A DNA stretch of 64,000 bases. Origin: Syngnathus acus (Eukaryota; Chordata; Actinopteri; Syngnathiformes; Syngnathidae). The notes under the pieces are model-generated. The model was not told the DNA's origin. It saw nothing but the letters and a program-made list of their open reading frames with translations, and searched no databases. Below are positions 24,861 through 43,694 of the stretch, one piece after another. Each line of letters starts with the position of its first letter. The stretch's first letter is position 1. A program made the translations under genes and the position numbers. The stretch is from positions 10,450,967 to 10,514,966 of the forward strand of contig NC_051091.1 in assembly GCF_901709675.1 (NCBI RefSeq), written 5' to 3'.

Positions 24861-27800
24861 AAATTATTTGATGTATTGATAATGAAGAACAAAAATCTTC
24901 TAGCGGAGTAACTATTAAAAACCGTGTATCATACATTTATTTTACAATCTTTGTCTTCATTCTTACTTTTCTGTTCTGTTGATAACATTGAACAACTGCC
25001 AATGTAAACAACATCCCGTATCGTTCCTGTATGTCATTGCAATTAAGAAATACAAAATGACAGTTCTTAAAGTTTAGACCATCCTTCCCTTTTGTGTGAT
25101 TACAATGTTACACTCCTTTTTTTGCGCATTTTCAAAGCAGTATGTCCTCCCCCTCTTCCCGACCTCCAATGGACCGTGTCGCCCTCCGCTTTCCGATCTT
25201 TTCGTAACATGACACCAATCGGAAAGATAAAGAGATCAGACAGTCGGGGCACAGTTTCACTCCGAGGCAATGTTGTTGGTGGTTTCCAAATCACACGTCT
25301 TGACAAGCTTTTGAACCCCGTCGCAGTGAATTCAGTACCAACAGAGCAAGTGGGTGCTCGATAGGCCAGACATTTTTTTTTTTTCCTGTCGCACTGATGT
25401 TTGATCATGAGTGGGTTAAATTGCCTGAAGTTAACAACAGCCACTAATGGGCTCTAAAATTAAAATTTTTAAAATTGCTTAGACATCATTATAAAATAAT
25501 ATAACATAGACACTGATAAATAACATTCTGTCTTTTGTGGCAGAAGGTCAGCCAGGTTGGTTTGGATGTAGCACGTGAAGGTGTACCGAATGAAGCGGCT
25601 GTCAAGTTAAACTTTTCTTTCCCCCCCCCCATCTTAACGATGGACACTTGTGTCATGTCGGACTGACCGTGCAAAAATTAGAACGCTGAGTTGTTTCAAA
25701 GGTAACGATTGACGCAGAAGAGGCTTAGTCACTACAAACCACATGCAGTGTGAATTTTTTTATTTTTTTTTTTTAGGAAGTGGCACATCTTGCTACACTT
25801 TCCCTTCTCATGCCATATTTATTGGAAAGCAGTGTCATGAAAAAGTTTTTGCATTATTCCTGATTTTTTTTTCCACATGTAATGGTTCAGATCGTAAAGC
25901 CATTTTTTTTGTCTTTGGAAGATATTTTAATATCTTAATAATTGAAAACTGTCACCTACTGTGGGAAACAAAACATATAAGGGAGGGAGCAATAACCTTT
26001 TCATTTTTACTATACAAGCTAAAAAGTGAACATTTTTGGCCAAAGGGCTAAAATAGCTAACAATGTTTAATGATGAATACTTTGGTGATATTTTGTGATT
26101 TAACACATGTAGTAATAGGGTGTGGCAGATATACATTTCTTTGTCGGTTTCATGGCTTGCCTCTTAATAGAGCTAAGCATTGTTTTTTTTATTGTTAAAG
26201 GTGAGGCGATAAGGGCAGCATTGAATGCTGCAAAACCGGTTCTTCATTTTTGTCTCCCTTGCATAATACACATCTGGCTTTGGTGTCGACTTCTCTCCTG
26301 TGTGTCTATATTGTTCCTTCTTCATGGTTGAATGTATGCGTGGGTGGCGTTTACACCCCTTTCTTAATGCATGGCTGACACATAGACACAAGCAACTACC
26401 ACACCTACGTACATTCACACCCAGGGTGAATTTATCAATGACAAAAATCTAAGCTGTTCAGTCCTTCATCGTAATTCTGGATCGCCGTGGTTTGTTTTGT
26501 TCACAATGAAGTCAAATTTAGACCCGATTGGTAGAATAAGAGAGCAGAACTCCAGCAAGATGGAGCAAACCTGATTTGGACTGTTTGACTTGCTAAAGAC
26601 AATTGTTTTTATTTATTTTGTGAAATTCTGACAAGAAAATAAATCAAATAAATCACCAGGTTGTCATTTTTGCAACTGCCATTTTGCGTTATGGCTTAAA
26701 AGGATTCTTTTTGAAAACCCAAATAGTTTTTAACCTAAAATGATTTAGTAATTGGAAGAAATGAAATTTGTAAATCAAGGTATCACTGAAATTGTGACAG
26801 TTGGCTTGACCGTTGGCCTTTTTGTTCTGTGATGTCATGACTGAGACAAAGTCCTCCTACAAGGTGCACCAGTTCTGACATGTGGCAAGCCAAGACCTGG
26901 GGCGACACACTCACAAACGACAAAACCACACGTTTCATCTTTTATACCGCTTTGACAGTGTGTTTGCTCGCAGACGCACGCACGTTTCATTCATTCGTTG
27001 CATCGTGCGGTCACGGACTCATGAACAGAAAAGGTTGTTATGATCGCCATGTGATTAACGAGATTCTCAAGCTGCAATGCTTTGACTTCCTCATCTTGAA
27101 GCTTTCTATCCCCCAAACATGTTTGCAAACTTCGGGCGTGTCTATTTTCAGTACAGATTTGGCCGACAGCCTAAAAATGGACAAATATCCCGCTTTCTCC
27201 AGCTATAAATAGTCTGCTTTTTTTTTCAGTTTCTAGAAGTCGCTTCCAAGGTGATGGAAGCTGAAAGTTGCACACAAACACAAAGCTGCAACAATGTTAC
27301 TGTGATGTGAATTCTAAGTAGTCCTAACCTTGTTGCCGCATTCCAAAGCAGTTAAAAAAGGAAACAATAAGGTCATTGACAAAAGAGGATGTTTTTTTTT
27401 CCAGCCCAGAGCTGTGCGATCCATTTTTATAGCTTCACAACCTCCGTCGTCTTATTTTAGTTGTAGCATAATTCAGCTCATTCATTGTTTTTTTTTTTGG
27501 GGGGGGGTCCATTCAGACATTTTTTAGCAATGTTTATTGGAAGTTTATTTTCAGACTGTAGGCTCCTATTGATTATTTCTAACCTTTCATCGCAGTATTT
27601 CACGCTCTCATAGTTGCATAGGCCACTGTGGACTTTCAATTTTTTTCGTCAAACCAGAAACAAATGACGTCATCACTCCATCTATTTCCAACGTTGAATT
27701 TTTAAAATGGTCCTGTTAGAAAAAATTGCCAAACGGGTTCTAAAAGCTTACTTTTCTCAACAGGTTTGCATTGTTTTGCTTTAGGTTGTGTTGGAATATG

Positions 27801-28432
27801 AAGAGTTGTAGCTCAAAGCTGCACGCTTTACTGTCTCTCTATTGAGTTGTGTTTTTCTCATGAGATATCACTTTTCCGGACCCACTTTTTGTTATAGTCT
27901 TCTTCCAAAGTAAGCAGATAAAAAAAATCATCAGTTTATCTTACTGCCACTGCCTTTAAATTGAGTGCTGTTCTTTTCACAGCGCTAGATATAAAAACCA
28001 AATGAGTGACGTATTTCACAGGTCACTGTCACAAACTGTTGTTTGTGTATTCTTGGTTTGGGCAACTTCTGAGCAAGCCACCCGAACATCAACAGGAGGT
28101 TTGTCTTGTTCCGACTGTGTCCCAAACTCGCTCCCTGTGGAGCAGATAACTGCAGGGATGAAGTCCAATATTCCTATTTCAATTTTATGTATGCACTTTT
28201 TTTTTTTCGTGACACAAAACATGCATCGTTAGCACCACATGCATGTGAGCATGTCCACATCTCCCAGTTGACACTTCCTCCTTCTTTTCTTATCTCTTCA
28301 CCAGCCGCCCCCTCTCCCCACATTCGTTCAATCTTCCATGTTTTACATTCTTTTTTGCTGTTTTTCTTTGAAGCAAGGACATATGCGGTAAACACGGAAT
28401 TGTTGTATCGGCGAACACGTTAATGATCCCCC

Positions 28433-28436
<4 letters not shown>

Positions 28437-28464
<28 letters not shown>
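28437..28464 (+). repeat. (CT)n run forming the polypyrimidine tract of the first pparg coding exon
   Basis: A perfect 28-bp CT dinucleotide run followed by GTAGCAG and, two bases later, the pparg start codon. The microsatellite itself supplies the polypyrimidine tract. Either the TAG (exon from 28469) or the CAG (exon from 28472) could be the acceptor; both leave the ATG at 28474 unchanged. Confidence 0.85.
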
Positions 28465-28467
<3 letters not shown>

Positions 28468-28473
28468 GCAGAC

Positions 28474-34507
<6,034 letters not shown>

Positions 34508-34944
34508 AAATGCGAGGTTGCTACAAGAGACTATTGAGAAAGAGACAAGGAGGAACGGGAAGGTCAAGAGTCTAGACTGTGCACACTCATCCCTCCCGTG
34601 GTTCAGCCTTGCAAAACCGCAGCGTGCGGTTCGAATCTGGACCCGAGAGAGTTCCGATTGGCAGGCTGGATGGACTTGCGCTGGGAGGGCAAATGTAACT
34701 GTGAACTCCACATGACGTGTTTGTTTGTCTGCGGTCTATCTACACGCTTTCACACACAAAGCACGAGAATTTCCATGATGTTCATCGATGTCATCAAATA
34801 TAACTTAAAAGGTGCCATCTTGTCAGCTACATCTGAGCGATGAGACAATCAGATTGGTTACTGTCGCATATTTTCAGTGTCAGCTGACAATCAAGATGAA
34901 CGTGTCGCTATGTGCCTTTGGCTGCACAGTATTAAGCATACTGT

Positions 34945-35519
34945 ACAGTGGAACCTTCAATCTTGCTCTCGTTTCAGAACCACCATTTTAAAAGGGAAAA
35001 AAAAATCAATTATTGTATTTAAAAATATGTTTGATATTATTTAAAATATATGTTTATAATGGCCTTTATTATCACGCTCTACTGTATTGTATGAAAGCAT
35101 GCCAAAGTATCAAAATCAAACAGAATCTAAACCGTTAACAGTATTTGCATTAATAGTTTATACTTCGATTTATTTGACATTGTGCTGCTCTTTCTGGGGG
35201 TTGGACACGGGGAGCAATATAATACAAACAGGTGCCTTGAGATACAAGTGACTTGACTTACAAGTTTTTTTACAATGTGATACAAAGATGACATCAGAAG
35301 ATGCATTGAACAGGAGGAGATGGCGGAGTGATTTTGAGCAAGCAGTAGGAAAAGTCGAACTGTGACTTCCTGGTTGGCTGATACGTACAGTAAGTGCCAA
35401 GAAAACTAAGTGCAGTGTGAAAAGGCTTCTTAGATTGAAGTCATAATATATTTGCACACCATTACAGCTTGAATTTTGTTGTTTGGCTTCTGGGGTTTCA
35501 ACTTTGGAGGTTCCACTGT
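34945..35519. mobile_element. decayed Tigger/pogo-like element just after pparg
   Basis: The ends ACAGTGGAACCTTCAA (34945-34960) and its near-perfect complement at 35504-35519 (15/16) bound about 575 bp. Internal text near 35230 ('ccttgagatacaagtgacttgacttacaag') resembles the subterminal region of Tigger-like mariners. No transposase frame remains. It follows the pparg stop by 440 bp and may be transcribed in its 3' UTR. Confidence 0.55.
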
Positions 35520-35685
35520 TCATATATAAAACATATTGTTTAATATTCCAATTTATATGGATGCAGTTTTTTGTTCAAATTAGTTTTGACTCAATGCAGA
35601 GTTTCAACCGTGCCTTGTCGATCGATTGTTGTGATGTTTTCTTTAAGATACAAACACAGATAAAGGGATTTGATTGGTTGTTGTA

Positions 35686-35691
35686 AATAAA
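35686..35691 (+). terminator. candidate pparg polyadenylation signal
   Basis: AATAAA 1.18 kb after the pparg stop, followed by AT-rich and then T-rich sequence. Other hexamers may also serve; position is the only support. Confidence 0.35.
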
Positions 35692-35937
35692 TCAAGATTA
35701 TATTCTAACTTTTCTCCTGTGGAACATTGCATAAGAAGCGCAAAAACATTTCCAAAAAAAGCTTTGCTAAGAAGCTCAAATCTTGGAAGCGTGTTTTACG
35801 ATGGTGACATCAGCGCCTCTTAGCAAATGCATACACACCCCGGTGGTGTGATTGCAACACTCCTTTTTTTTTTTTTTTTTTGTAGAGTTCAAAACTACAT
35901 TTATATATTTACGTAACTCGCTTTGTTCCGCTGCTTT

Positions 35938-36006
35938 TTACGCGTCGTCTGTAGAGGTGAGGTGGAAGCGTTTGGGGTGGATCACATAACAGCCGTCGGG
36001 GTCAAT
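35938..36006 (-). CDS. orphan coding-like terminal exon of an unidentified minus-strand gene
   Basis: On the minus strand an acceptor-like CCTCAG is followed by 22 codons, IDPDGCYVIHPKRFHLTST and then DDA, ending in TAA. The composition (GC-rich third positions, charged and aromatic mix) looks like real coding sequence and unlike the AT-rich surroundings. An in-frame TAA lies just before the acceptor, so it can only be an exon spliced from further right. I do not recognise the protein and found no convincing partner exon up to 39 kb. It could be a gene remnant, the last exon of a gene with a long intron, or chance. Confidence 0.35.
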   Translation of the reverse strand: MDPDGCYVIHPKRFHLTSTDDA

Positions 36007-38720
36007 CTGAGGACGTTCACATTAGCTGTGAGGTCATTTCAACAAGACCACACACACACACACACACAAGTTTACACAGAGCCTTATCATATTTTGTAAC
36101 CATCTTCCATTTAAATGACTACGTTAAAATGCCTTCAACACACTTTGACAGCGTGTGAAGAAAAAAGTAAATGATAATATTTCGTTCCAGGGTCAATTAA
36201 GGTATATTAACCGCACAGTTGATGTTTTTAGGTAATGTTTTGGCATCCTACAAGTGTAAAAATATGTTTAATAAGAATATACAACTAAAATAAAGTAAAA
36301 GTAATAGTTATGAACAAAGCAACAAATTGCTGTTTTTTTTTTTTACATTACATGACAAAGTTGAGTTGACTCCATGTATCCCACTTTTTAACATTCTTAC
36401 AATATCAAAATCTAAAAGACAACTTAGAAACACGACATGAAAGTGAAAATAAATAAATGAAAATGTCCATGTGGCAGACGTATGTGAGGAAGTTCAGTTG
36501 ATTAGTTGCATCCTGCTATTACGGAAGCCTTTTCAAAAGTCATATATATAAGTAATACATTAAACAGTGTTATATGACTCATTAAAAGTAATATCAGTTC
36601 AAATGACTCACCCTTTGATGTGAAAGGATAGTGACACAAACACTTCCTGATATTGCAATACTTTCCATTTCCTGTCGTTATTCCTGCACTTTCCCGTCTT
36701 TCATCATTTTATTACGCTATAGTTCATGAGAGGGTCAAAACATACAGGTCAAACGAATACTGAGGGCAGTACGTATTATCTTTGTACGGCACAATCGTAT
36801 TGGCTCTCATTGGATTACATGTATGGGAATGAAGACTGAAAAATTCCATCGCCCTCCTGTTTGACGCTCATGTTATTCCCAAGTGTTGATGTTTGATGTG
36901 TGTCATTTTGTGCCAAACAGTAGTTGTTTTTTCTTTTCAAGGGAGCGCTTTCAAGATGTCACATGGGACAGTATATGGCGGCGTGAGAAAGTATAGTGCA
37001 GAGGAAAATAACCCTTTTGGAATTGGCAAGAGATGGTGGGGGATTCACGCTCAGGGAGCCGGATGGTCCTCTTGGATGGAAGAAGATGGTGATGGCGGTG
37101 ATGGTGGTTCTATAAATGCGTCGACTCAGCATATCCTCACTTTGTTACAACCTGGTCTCTGCTGACCGAGCGCTGCCAAGATTCCTGAAGGGGCAATGTG
37201 CCAAATCATCTCCGTTCCGCTCCAAAGATAGAGTGGGAGATTCAGCTCAGGAAGTTCCGTCAAAAAGAAAGGGCAATTTTTTTTCCCCCTTCAACGCAAC
37301 CTTTTGTTTTAGTGTCAAAAAGGAATTCCACTCCTTTGTTTTGCGAGTCTCAGTCCTGAAATAATACACCTGCCACTGGGCCCCTCAACATTGTTTGTTT
37401 TGGCCTTTGCATGGAATAACCACAGAAATTCCTCTAAGCCTCTTTATGGTTTATTATGACCATCAAGATAACATGTTACACTTTGGTAAGAAAAACAAAA
37501 CAATCAAAGTGTGTCAATTTTATGTGTGAGTACTCTTGCGTAACTGGTCAAATCTTAACAGTCATAAAATCATAAACAGAGAAACCAAATAATGTTTATT
37601 GAGCCCCGATTCAATAACGTTACATTCCAGACCCATCCGCCATATGGTGCTCTACAGTTTGGTCACTTTGGTTTGAGAATGTATTATTTTTACATTTAGC
37701 TATTTGAGTCACCACAGAATTAAGAAAAATAAATAAATGTTGTTTTGTCACCTTCCAGGAAAGTACTAGCTACCAGACATATGTACAAACAAGTCCAAAT
37801 TTGGCCCTCCACAATTTTGTGACTTTAGTTTGATAATTATATTTTCTCATTTCATTGTTTGCTGCAGAACCTAAAAGGATATGGTCCATCATCTAACATT
37901 GTTCTCCGCGAACCAGGGGATAGCCATACACAGACACACTTGTTTTTCTTTGAATGGTTCCATAGTAAGCTGCTATAAATATGTTTAAGCGGAACAAACC
38001 TTCAAATTCCCTCAATTTCATAAAAGTGTAAGCCTGCTGTCGAGCTTGATGTTTGCTTAAGAACCAGTTGTTCTGGCTGCAAATCTACAGATGGATCACA
38101 GTTAACGATCTTCCATGGCTGCTGAGAGACACTTGGATGCCCTTGCGCGTCAATAAAGGTGAAGCCAAATCAGGTCACTATTGTCTTTTAGTAGTTATAG
38201 TGTACAAAATAGAAAACTGACTTTTGAAAGTTTGTAACCAAGTAGCATTAACTTCTGAAAACAATCACTACAGTTGTAGCTGCGCAGATGGGGGTATTTG
38301 TTTTTGGTGATGTCATGAGCTGCATCATGACATTAGCTCGACTTGTTTTCCCACACTCAGAATCGACTTTATTTTTTAATATCTCCTATAAGTAAGTTTT
38401 TAGTGTTTGCTGTTCAGAAAAGTGGCGTCATATCTCCCTCTGCAGGAGTAGTTAATTCTCCTCAGAGCCAAACTAAAGACTGACTGCATACCTTCTGTTG
38501 ATAGACAGAGGCAAATAACATCATTTTGACAGGACGAGGCTGTTCTAAGTCAACACTTTCAAGATATTTCATGTATCTTTTATTTGAATAAATGATACAA
38601 ACATTCATCAGTGGTGGTCATATTGTTTCAGCTGCTTGGGTTTCAAGTGAGTGTGCAAGACAACAGACTGTGGCCAATAATAATGCTCTAAGGCTTGTGA
38701 GGGAGGTAGTACACATCACA
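36007..38720. other. intergenic DNA between pparg and terf2ip
   Basis: AT-rich, with a CA run near 36048-36068. A plus-strand open frame at 36893-37165 rich in Gly and Asp, and a minus-strand open stretch at about 38000-38165, have no recognisable motifs. No gene is supported. Confidence 0.45.
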
Positions 38721-38835
38721 CAATACAATACAATACAATACAATACAATACAATACAATACAATACAATACAATACAATACAATACAATACAATACAATA
38801 CAATACAATACAATACAATACAATACAATACAATA
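38721..38835. repeat. (CAATA)n pentanucleotide array, 23 copies
   Basis: 115 bp of perfect CAATA units. In the minus frames it gives a fake periodic Cys-Ile-Val-Leu-Tyr peptide. About 280 bp upstream of the inferred terf2ip first exon. Confidence 0.97.
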
Positions 38836-39039
38836 TACAATCATTCCCATACCACAAAAGAGTTAACTTAAATGTACAATGTAAATAAAGCTCCCATGTC
38901 TTTACATATGGACATTTAAAGACAGACATCAATCGTTTGGGACAGTAGGATACAGTCACAGAGTCCAAGCGAATACGCAAGAGGGCAGTAATTACACTTT
39001 TAACCGAATGAAATGCGGGAAATCCAAGAAGAAGAAGAA

Positions 39040-39121
39040 AAGGTAAACGAAGAAGAGCGCATAACCGGATGTTTGTTTCGTTTGGTCCCGGAGAGCGGGA
39101 GACGGCAGAATAGATGAGACG
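39040..39121 (+). promoter_or_regulatory. probable terf2ip promoter and noncoding first exon
   Basis: A short G-rich, CpG-containing stretch with an ETS-type site (ACCGGATG near 39063-39070) ends in a strong donor, G followed by GTAAGTTTG, at 39121/39122. The first terf2ip coding exon begins exactly at its ATG with an acceptor AG at 39511-39512, so an upstream untranslated exon is required and this is the obvious candidate. Joining the two would place A at -3 and G at +4 of the ATG. An out-of-frame ATG at 39114 would open an 18-codon upstream frame overlapping the main start. Confidence 0.5.
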
Positions 39122-39512
39122 GTAAGTTTGCAAAAGTATAATTAAAAAAGGAAATGAAAAAGAAATACTTTCCTTGTATCGTCTTGAGCACACATTTTTT
39201 TTTTTTTTTTTTGCTTTCTTTGGACCACGACTCGTCCTAGGACCTTCAGCAGGGTCAGAGGTTTCTTAAGTAATCAATTCTTATTTGGTTCTTTTCTAAC
39301 GTGTATCCATCGCTAGCTCTGTTGTCTCACGTGACCTATTCTGCGTTTTGAATGACAGCGCAGGATATCGTTATTGGTGATTAAGTAACTATTATGACAC
39401 AGTATCGCTGACTTAGATAGAAATAATTTATTTAACAGCCGAGTAAACGTGGTTGCCAATTAATGGTCTCAACAACACTTGAACTTCTTTATTTGGCTGT
39501 TTGTTTCCTAAG

Positions 39513-42500
39513 ATGGCATCCCAAGCGCCAGACGTCAACGTCTCGCCGGGACTCTTCGTGACTGCTGAAGGAAAGCCCCTGTCCTTCTATTTGCGACCGG
39601 GTCCCATCAAGAAAGAACTCCACCCTCTCATCAAAGCCAGGGGAGGCACCATGTGCAATTTCCAGAAGCTTGGATCCATTTTGCTGATTGACCCGAAGGA
39701 AAAAGGCATCACAGCAGGCACAGCTCATCTGTAAGTGTACAGTGAATGTAAGAGATCTGCAGCACCTCTGTTCAAATGACAGATTTATGTCCAGTCAAGA
39801 GATTTGGATAAGATATTAAGTATGTTAAGGAACACATGGAGTAATAAATAATGAGACATGACTAAGAACTATGTCTAATGTGGCATTTGTGCAAGGGTGT
39901 GTAAACTTCTCATATTTATTGAAGCGTGATAGTATTATTGAGCCAAAAATTAAACAAAATTTCTCATCTAACTAGTCCAAAGAATACTAAGCCCCAAGAA
40001 TGTGGAGGTTTCACAAATCTTTGTTAGCTATAGAGTCACTGTTGTAAGTAGCATACGTAAACACAAATTTAACCATAGTACAATAATTGAGCACCAAGGG
40101 GTTCCCAGTTTGTGATTTTCTGTTCCTACGGTGCCATCGGAACCTGAAATTGTATTGAACTACAATACATCGATGACCAAAAAATGGTGCCATTGCAACA
40201 AATCACATTGGTGTGAATTTTAATGTCATTTTTTCTTTTTACTTAATTATTTTCTATTTAGGTACGTCTCTATCCAGTTCATCCACGATTGTGTGGAAAA
40301 AAATGTGCTGCTGAATCTCGAGGACTATAGAATGAAAACCGGAACAGTCCCGAAAAGTCAAACATCTAGCAAGGACAAGAGGAAGTCTCCTGACAATCCA
40401 GCAGGTATACTCAAAATTCTACGCTTAAAAAAACGTTCATTGCATCATATGCTAATTTCACGAACACCTAAATGACTCAACATTGCGATTCCTGCAATCA
40501 AATCCCTTTGCTTCCCATCAGGCAGGCAAGCGTACAGCCCCAGGGATGACGCCGCCATTCTGAAATTCGTCAGCCGCCGAAAGTTGGAAGTTAAGGGCAA
40601 TACTCTCTGGAAGCAGATGGAAAAAGAGTGTGTAACCACTCACAGTTGGCAGTCAATGAAAGCCCGTTACAAAGATCACCTGTTTCACAAACACGCAAAA
40701 GACGTCGAGGAGTCGGAAGCAACTGCGGAAGACGTGCAGGTTACTTCAACACGTTATCCTCTTCTCCCTTACCAGTAGAGAGCGGCAAAGCACTAAACTC
40801 AGATTTGGCCACGCATGTCAGCAATAGATAGTGCAGATCTGCTCAACTGTTGACACGGAAATCTTGTGTTCTTGTGAATGCTTATGTTTTGAAGAAAAAA
40901 AAGAAAAGAAAAATGCATTCACAAGCACTGACAATGAGAAACACACATGGTTGCTTTGAATGTGTTCTTAAAGGAAGACAATGTTCGAAAACACTTTCAC
41001 GTTAAACAACCATTTTGATGCAGATTATACATTTCCACAAGTCTCTTGGCATGGATGACGCTTCCCTGCAGATAGTGTTCATTGACCTGCAAAGCATCAA
41101 GCATTTGAGACTGAGGACTTAACATAGCCCTGCAATATGATCTCTATTATCTGGGTGCAGGACAGCAAAGAAGCTCAAGTGTCAGACAGTTCGTCTTCTG
41201 AAGATGATGATGCTGCTGCTAATCCTCAAATGGACTCAACGCCAAAAGACTCGCCATCGACTAACCCGGCTAAAGATCTAACAATGGTATGACTGGCGCA
41301 TTCATATAGCCATAACAAATAAAGTATGGTAATTTTTTATGTGTATAATATGTATGGTAATATATGTAAGTTTACACACTAACATATTTTGGAATCTTGC
41401 AAAATACACTCCCTTGTGTCTACAGAGTGACCTGCTCGTTGCATCTGAAAAAGGACCTTCGAGTGATACCCAAACTCTAACGCCCAGACCTCTCCAGCAC
41501 GAGAAAAAAACGCTAAATGATGAGCTCAAACCAGAGGCGACTGTTGAAGATGAAACGCTCGAGTCCTTGCGGCCGGAGAAGAGCATTGAACCAGAACCGG
41601 AAACAGACCAGCCGCAAGCAAAGGCATCGCCTCTGAATAAATCACCCGAGAGCATAGAGGCCGCCCGAACCGATGATGAAGAGGATGCTTTGCATGTGGC
41701 TTGCCGCTGGATGCGCAAACAGTTTAAGGATTGTGAGATTGAAGAACAGTCCAGCAGAACGCTCCTTTCATCCGCTCCATCATCAGCATCAGCAAGTTGT
41801 GGCAGCCATCTGCCATCCTCCTCTCCCATCCTCAGGAAAACCAAGTTAGGCTCGTCCTCCATCCAAAAAGAGATCAGCGAGAATGAGCCGCCTTCTAAGC
41901 GAGCAAAAGGAGAAAGCTCAGCAGCAGCGGAAGAGGATGATGTTGGAGAAGAAGAAGCAGCAGCAACAGCAGAAGAAGCAGAGAGTCAACAAGTGGATGC
42001 TGAGCAGCTTTCTGCCCCACCACAAGCAAGTCCATCTTATGACAACCAGCCAAGTAAGACACTTTCAATTTGAAATGGAAATGCAACCAAAAATGCAGTT
42101 CAGTGGTAATTTAAACAAATTTAAGAAAATTACATGTCTGTTTTAACCACTAACAAAGCCCTGTACGAGCAGTTAGCATGGATTACTGGCTGCACTTTGA
42201 GAAACCTTTAAGGAAAGAACAGTTGAACATTTTAGGGCTGTGCAAAACCTGCTGTGAGAATTGAGTGCATTTTAGGTTCATCCTGAAATTTCATTTGGAA
42301 GCCAAATAACCATAAATATTTGGAGTAGTACATAGCAACAGTTAAAACAAGACGGAATGTGAGTTTATTCCTTCAGTTATTTAATTTATTTGTTATTTCT
42401 TCATTTTCTTGTTTCCAGGTGAGTCTGGGCCTCAGCAGGCAGAGGGGGAGAAGAAGAAGAGCCGGAACCAGAGAATAATTGAGAGGGCCACAAAAGAGTT

Positions 42501-43558
42501 TTTGAGCAGCTCCAGCTCCACTTCGAGCGACAGCGACAGTGAGGTAGTTGGATTTACTTTGGACATCTTTGGGGCTGTTAAAGTTATATTTTCTTTGTTT
42601 ACATTAGACAAGTTGTTTACAAAGGTTAACTTGTTAGGCTGCTAGGTTTTTAGTAATTCCCAGTAAACACATCCAGTGCCAAAAACATTAATGGATGTAC
42701 TTGTCACCTTCAGGGAATATCAAATTGCAACCACTGTTAAGTACCATTGAGCCAAAATGCACTTTTCTCTGTTTACATTGAAAAGATATGTTCGGTGCAA
42801 CAAACATAGCTCGAGAAGGAACATTTTGCTTTCAACTTGCACTATGAAGATTCATAGGTCTTCTCTTCATCCCTTAGTCTTCTGAAGATGTTTTCCAAAC
42901 GGCTCCATCAAAACAATTGGCCTCCTTGGACGTTTCACCGTCCCATGCCGATTCGCGGCTCACTCAACAAGAACACGGTGAAAAGCAGACCCAGTCTCAG
43001 GACTACTTGTCTCAGCGACCAAGCTGTGCGGTCATGGAGGAACCTGAAGCTGAACTGGATGGCGAATCTCAGGAAGAAGATGGTGTCCAGGAAGATGACG
43101 ATGGCCCTCCAGAGCAAGCCCAGTTAGAGGAGGACAAGCGGCGTATCAGAGAACTGATGAAGCAGACAAACCAGGTGCGCCGTATGAATTATTATTCGCT
43201 TGAAATGATATAGACTTTGTTTATAGCTTAATACAATCATTATGAATGTATGTTTTTGTAAGGTGATATTCAAACAACAAATTGAAAAATATTTGATTTT
43301 GTTTAGTTGCTGATGTTTTTCTCTCGTACCTGCCAGGACTTGCAGTCGGTGGTTAAAGCCTTGCTGAAGACTAGCGGCGACTTCACCGCCGCCTTACGCC
43401 TCCTTTCTAATCCCGCGGCCTTCAGTACGCGGCTTTGGACCCGCCAAGACGATGACCTCCTGCGGTTGGGCGACCCAGCCGACCTCCAGCGACTTCAGAG
43501 GAAGCACGGCGAAGTGGCCTTGGCCAAGCGGTCAGTCTTCCTCAAAATAGACAGGTGA
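39513..43558 (+). CDS. terf2ip: telomeric repeat-binding factor 2-interacting protein (RAP1), complete
   Basis: A shelterin subunit recruited by TRF2 that protects telomeres and has extratelomeric roles in NF-kB signalling and transcription. Coding exons are 39513-39730, 40262-40404, 40522-40739, 41161-41286, 41426-42053, 42419-42543, 42878-43174 and 43337-43558 (TGA), 1977 nt for 658 residues; all junctions are in phase. The BRCT domain covers about 10-105 (GLFVTAEGKPLSFYLRPGP, FIHDCVEKN). The Myb-type domain is at about 125-185 (YSPRDDAAILKFV, THSWQSMKARYKDHL). The Rap1 C-terminal domain that binds TRF2 is about 586-658 (LQSVVKALLKTSGDF, LWTRQDDDLL). The middle 194-585 is acidic, Ser/Gln/Glu-rich and probably disordered, with basic clusters PPSKRAKGE and KKKSRNQR as candidate nuclear signals. 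The linker makes the protein much longer than human (399). Domain order and motifs leave little doubt. Confidence 0.95.
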
Positions 43559-43694
43559 AAATGGGGAACTGTTTTTTTTTCTGTTAAGCATTCCTCAGAG
43601 ATAGTTGGATTCTTTCATATTCTATTTGGTTGTTTTCGCCTGAATTTCCCTCTGACTGTGTTAAAGTTGTTTTATATAAGATGTGTAATAAGTA

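Larger units (their letters stand above)
18531..28436. other. intergenic DNA upstream of pparg, no genes seen
   Basis: About 9.9 kb of AT-rich sequence, with microsatellites and fragments of a dispersed fish repeat at about 19510-19640, 21630-21700 and 24800-24860. Short open frames of 60-115 codons on both strands lack recognisable motifs and splice context. A moderately complex stretch at about 20480-20800 contains an octamer (ATTTGCAT, 20680-20687), a GATA motif and a TAATTA core and could be a regulatory element; that is inference. Confidence 0.45.

Noticed and set aside
25092-25364. 90-codon plus-strand frame in the pparg upstream gap
   Set aside because: No motif and no conserved neighbour; probably chance or old repeat.
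36893-37165. 90-codon plus-strand frame rich in Gly/Asp
   Set aside because: No recognised motif, no splice partner and a low-complexity GATGGTGATGG segment. I cannot support a gene.
38000-38165. About 52-codon open stretch on the minus strand considered as partner for the orphan exon at 35938
   Set aside because: It ends in its own TGA, shows no consensus donor in a compatible phase and has no recognisable motif.
38721-38835. Possible CRISPR-like array
   Set aside because: A 5-bp simple repeat without spacers, in a vertebrate genome.
38618-39193. 191-codon minus-strand frame with periodic Cys-Ile-Val-Leu-Tyr
   Set aside because: Created by the 23-copy CAATA array, which cannot contain stops in that frame; flanks show no homology.
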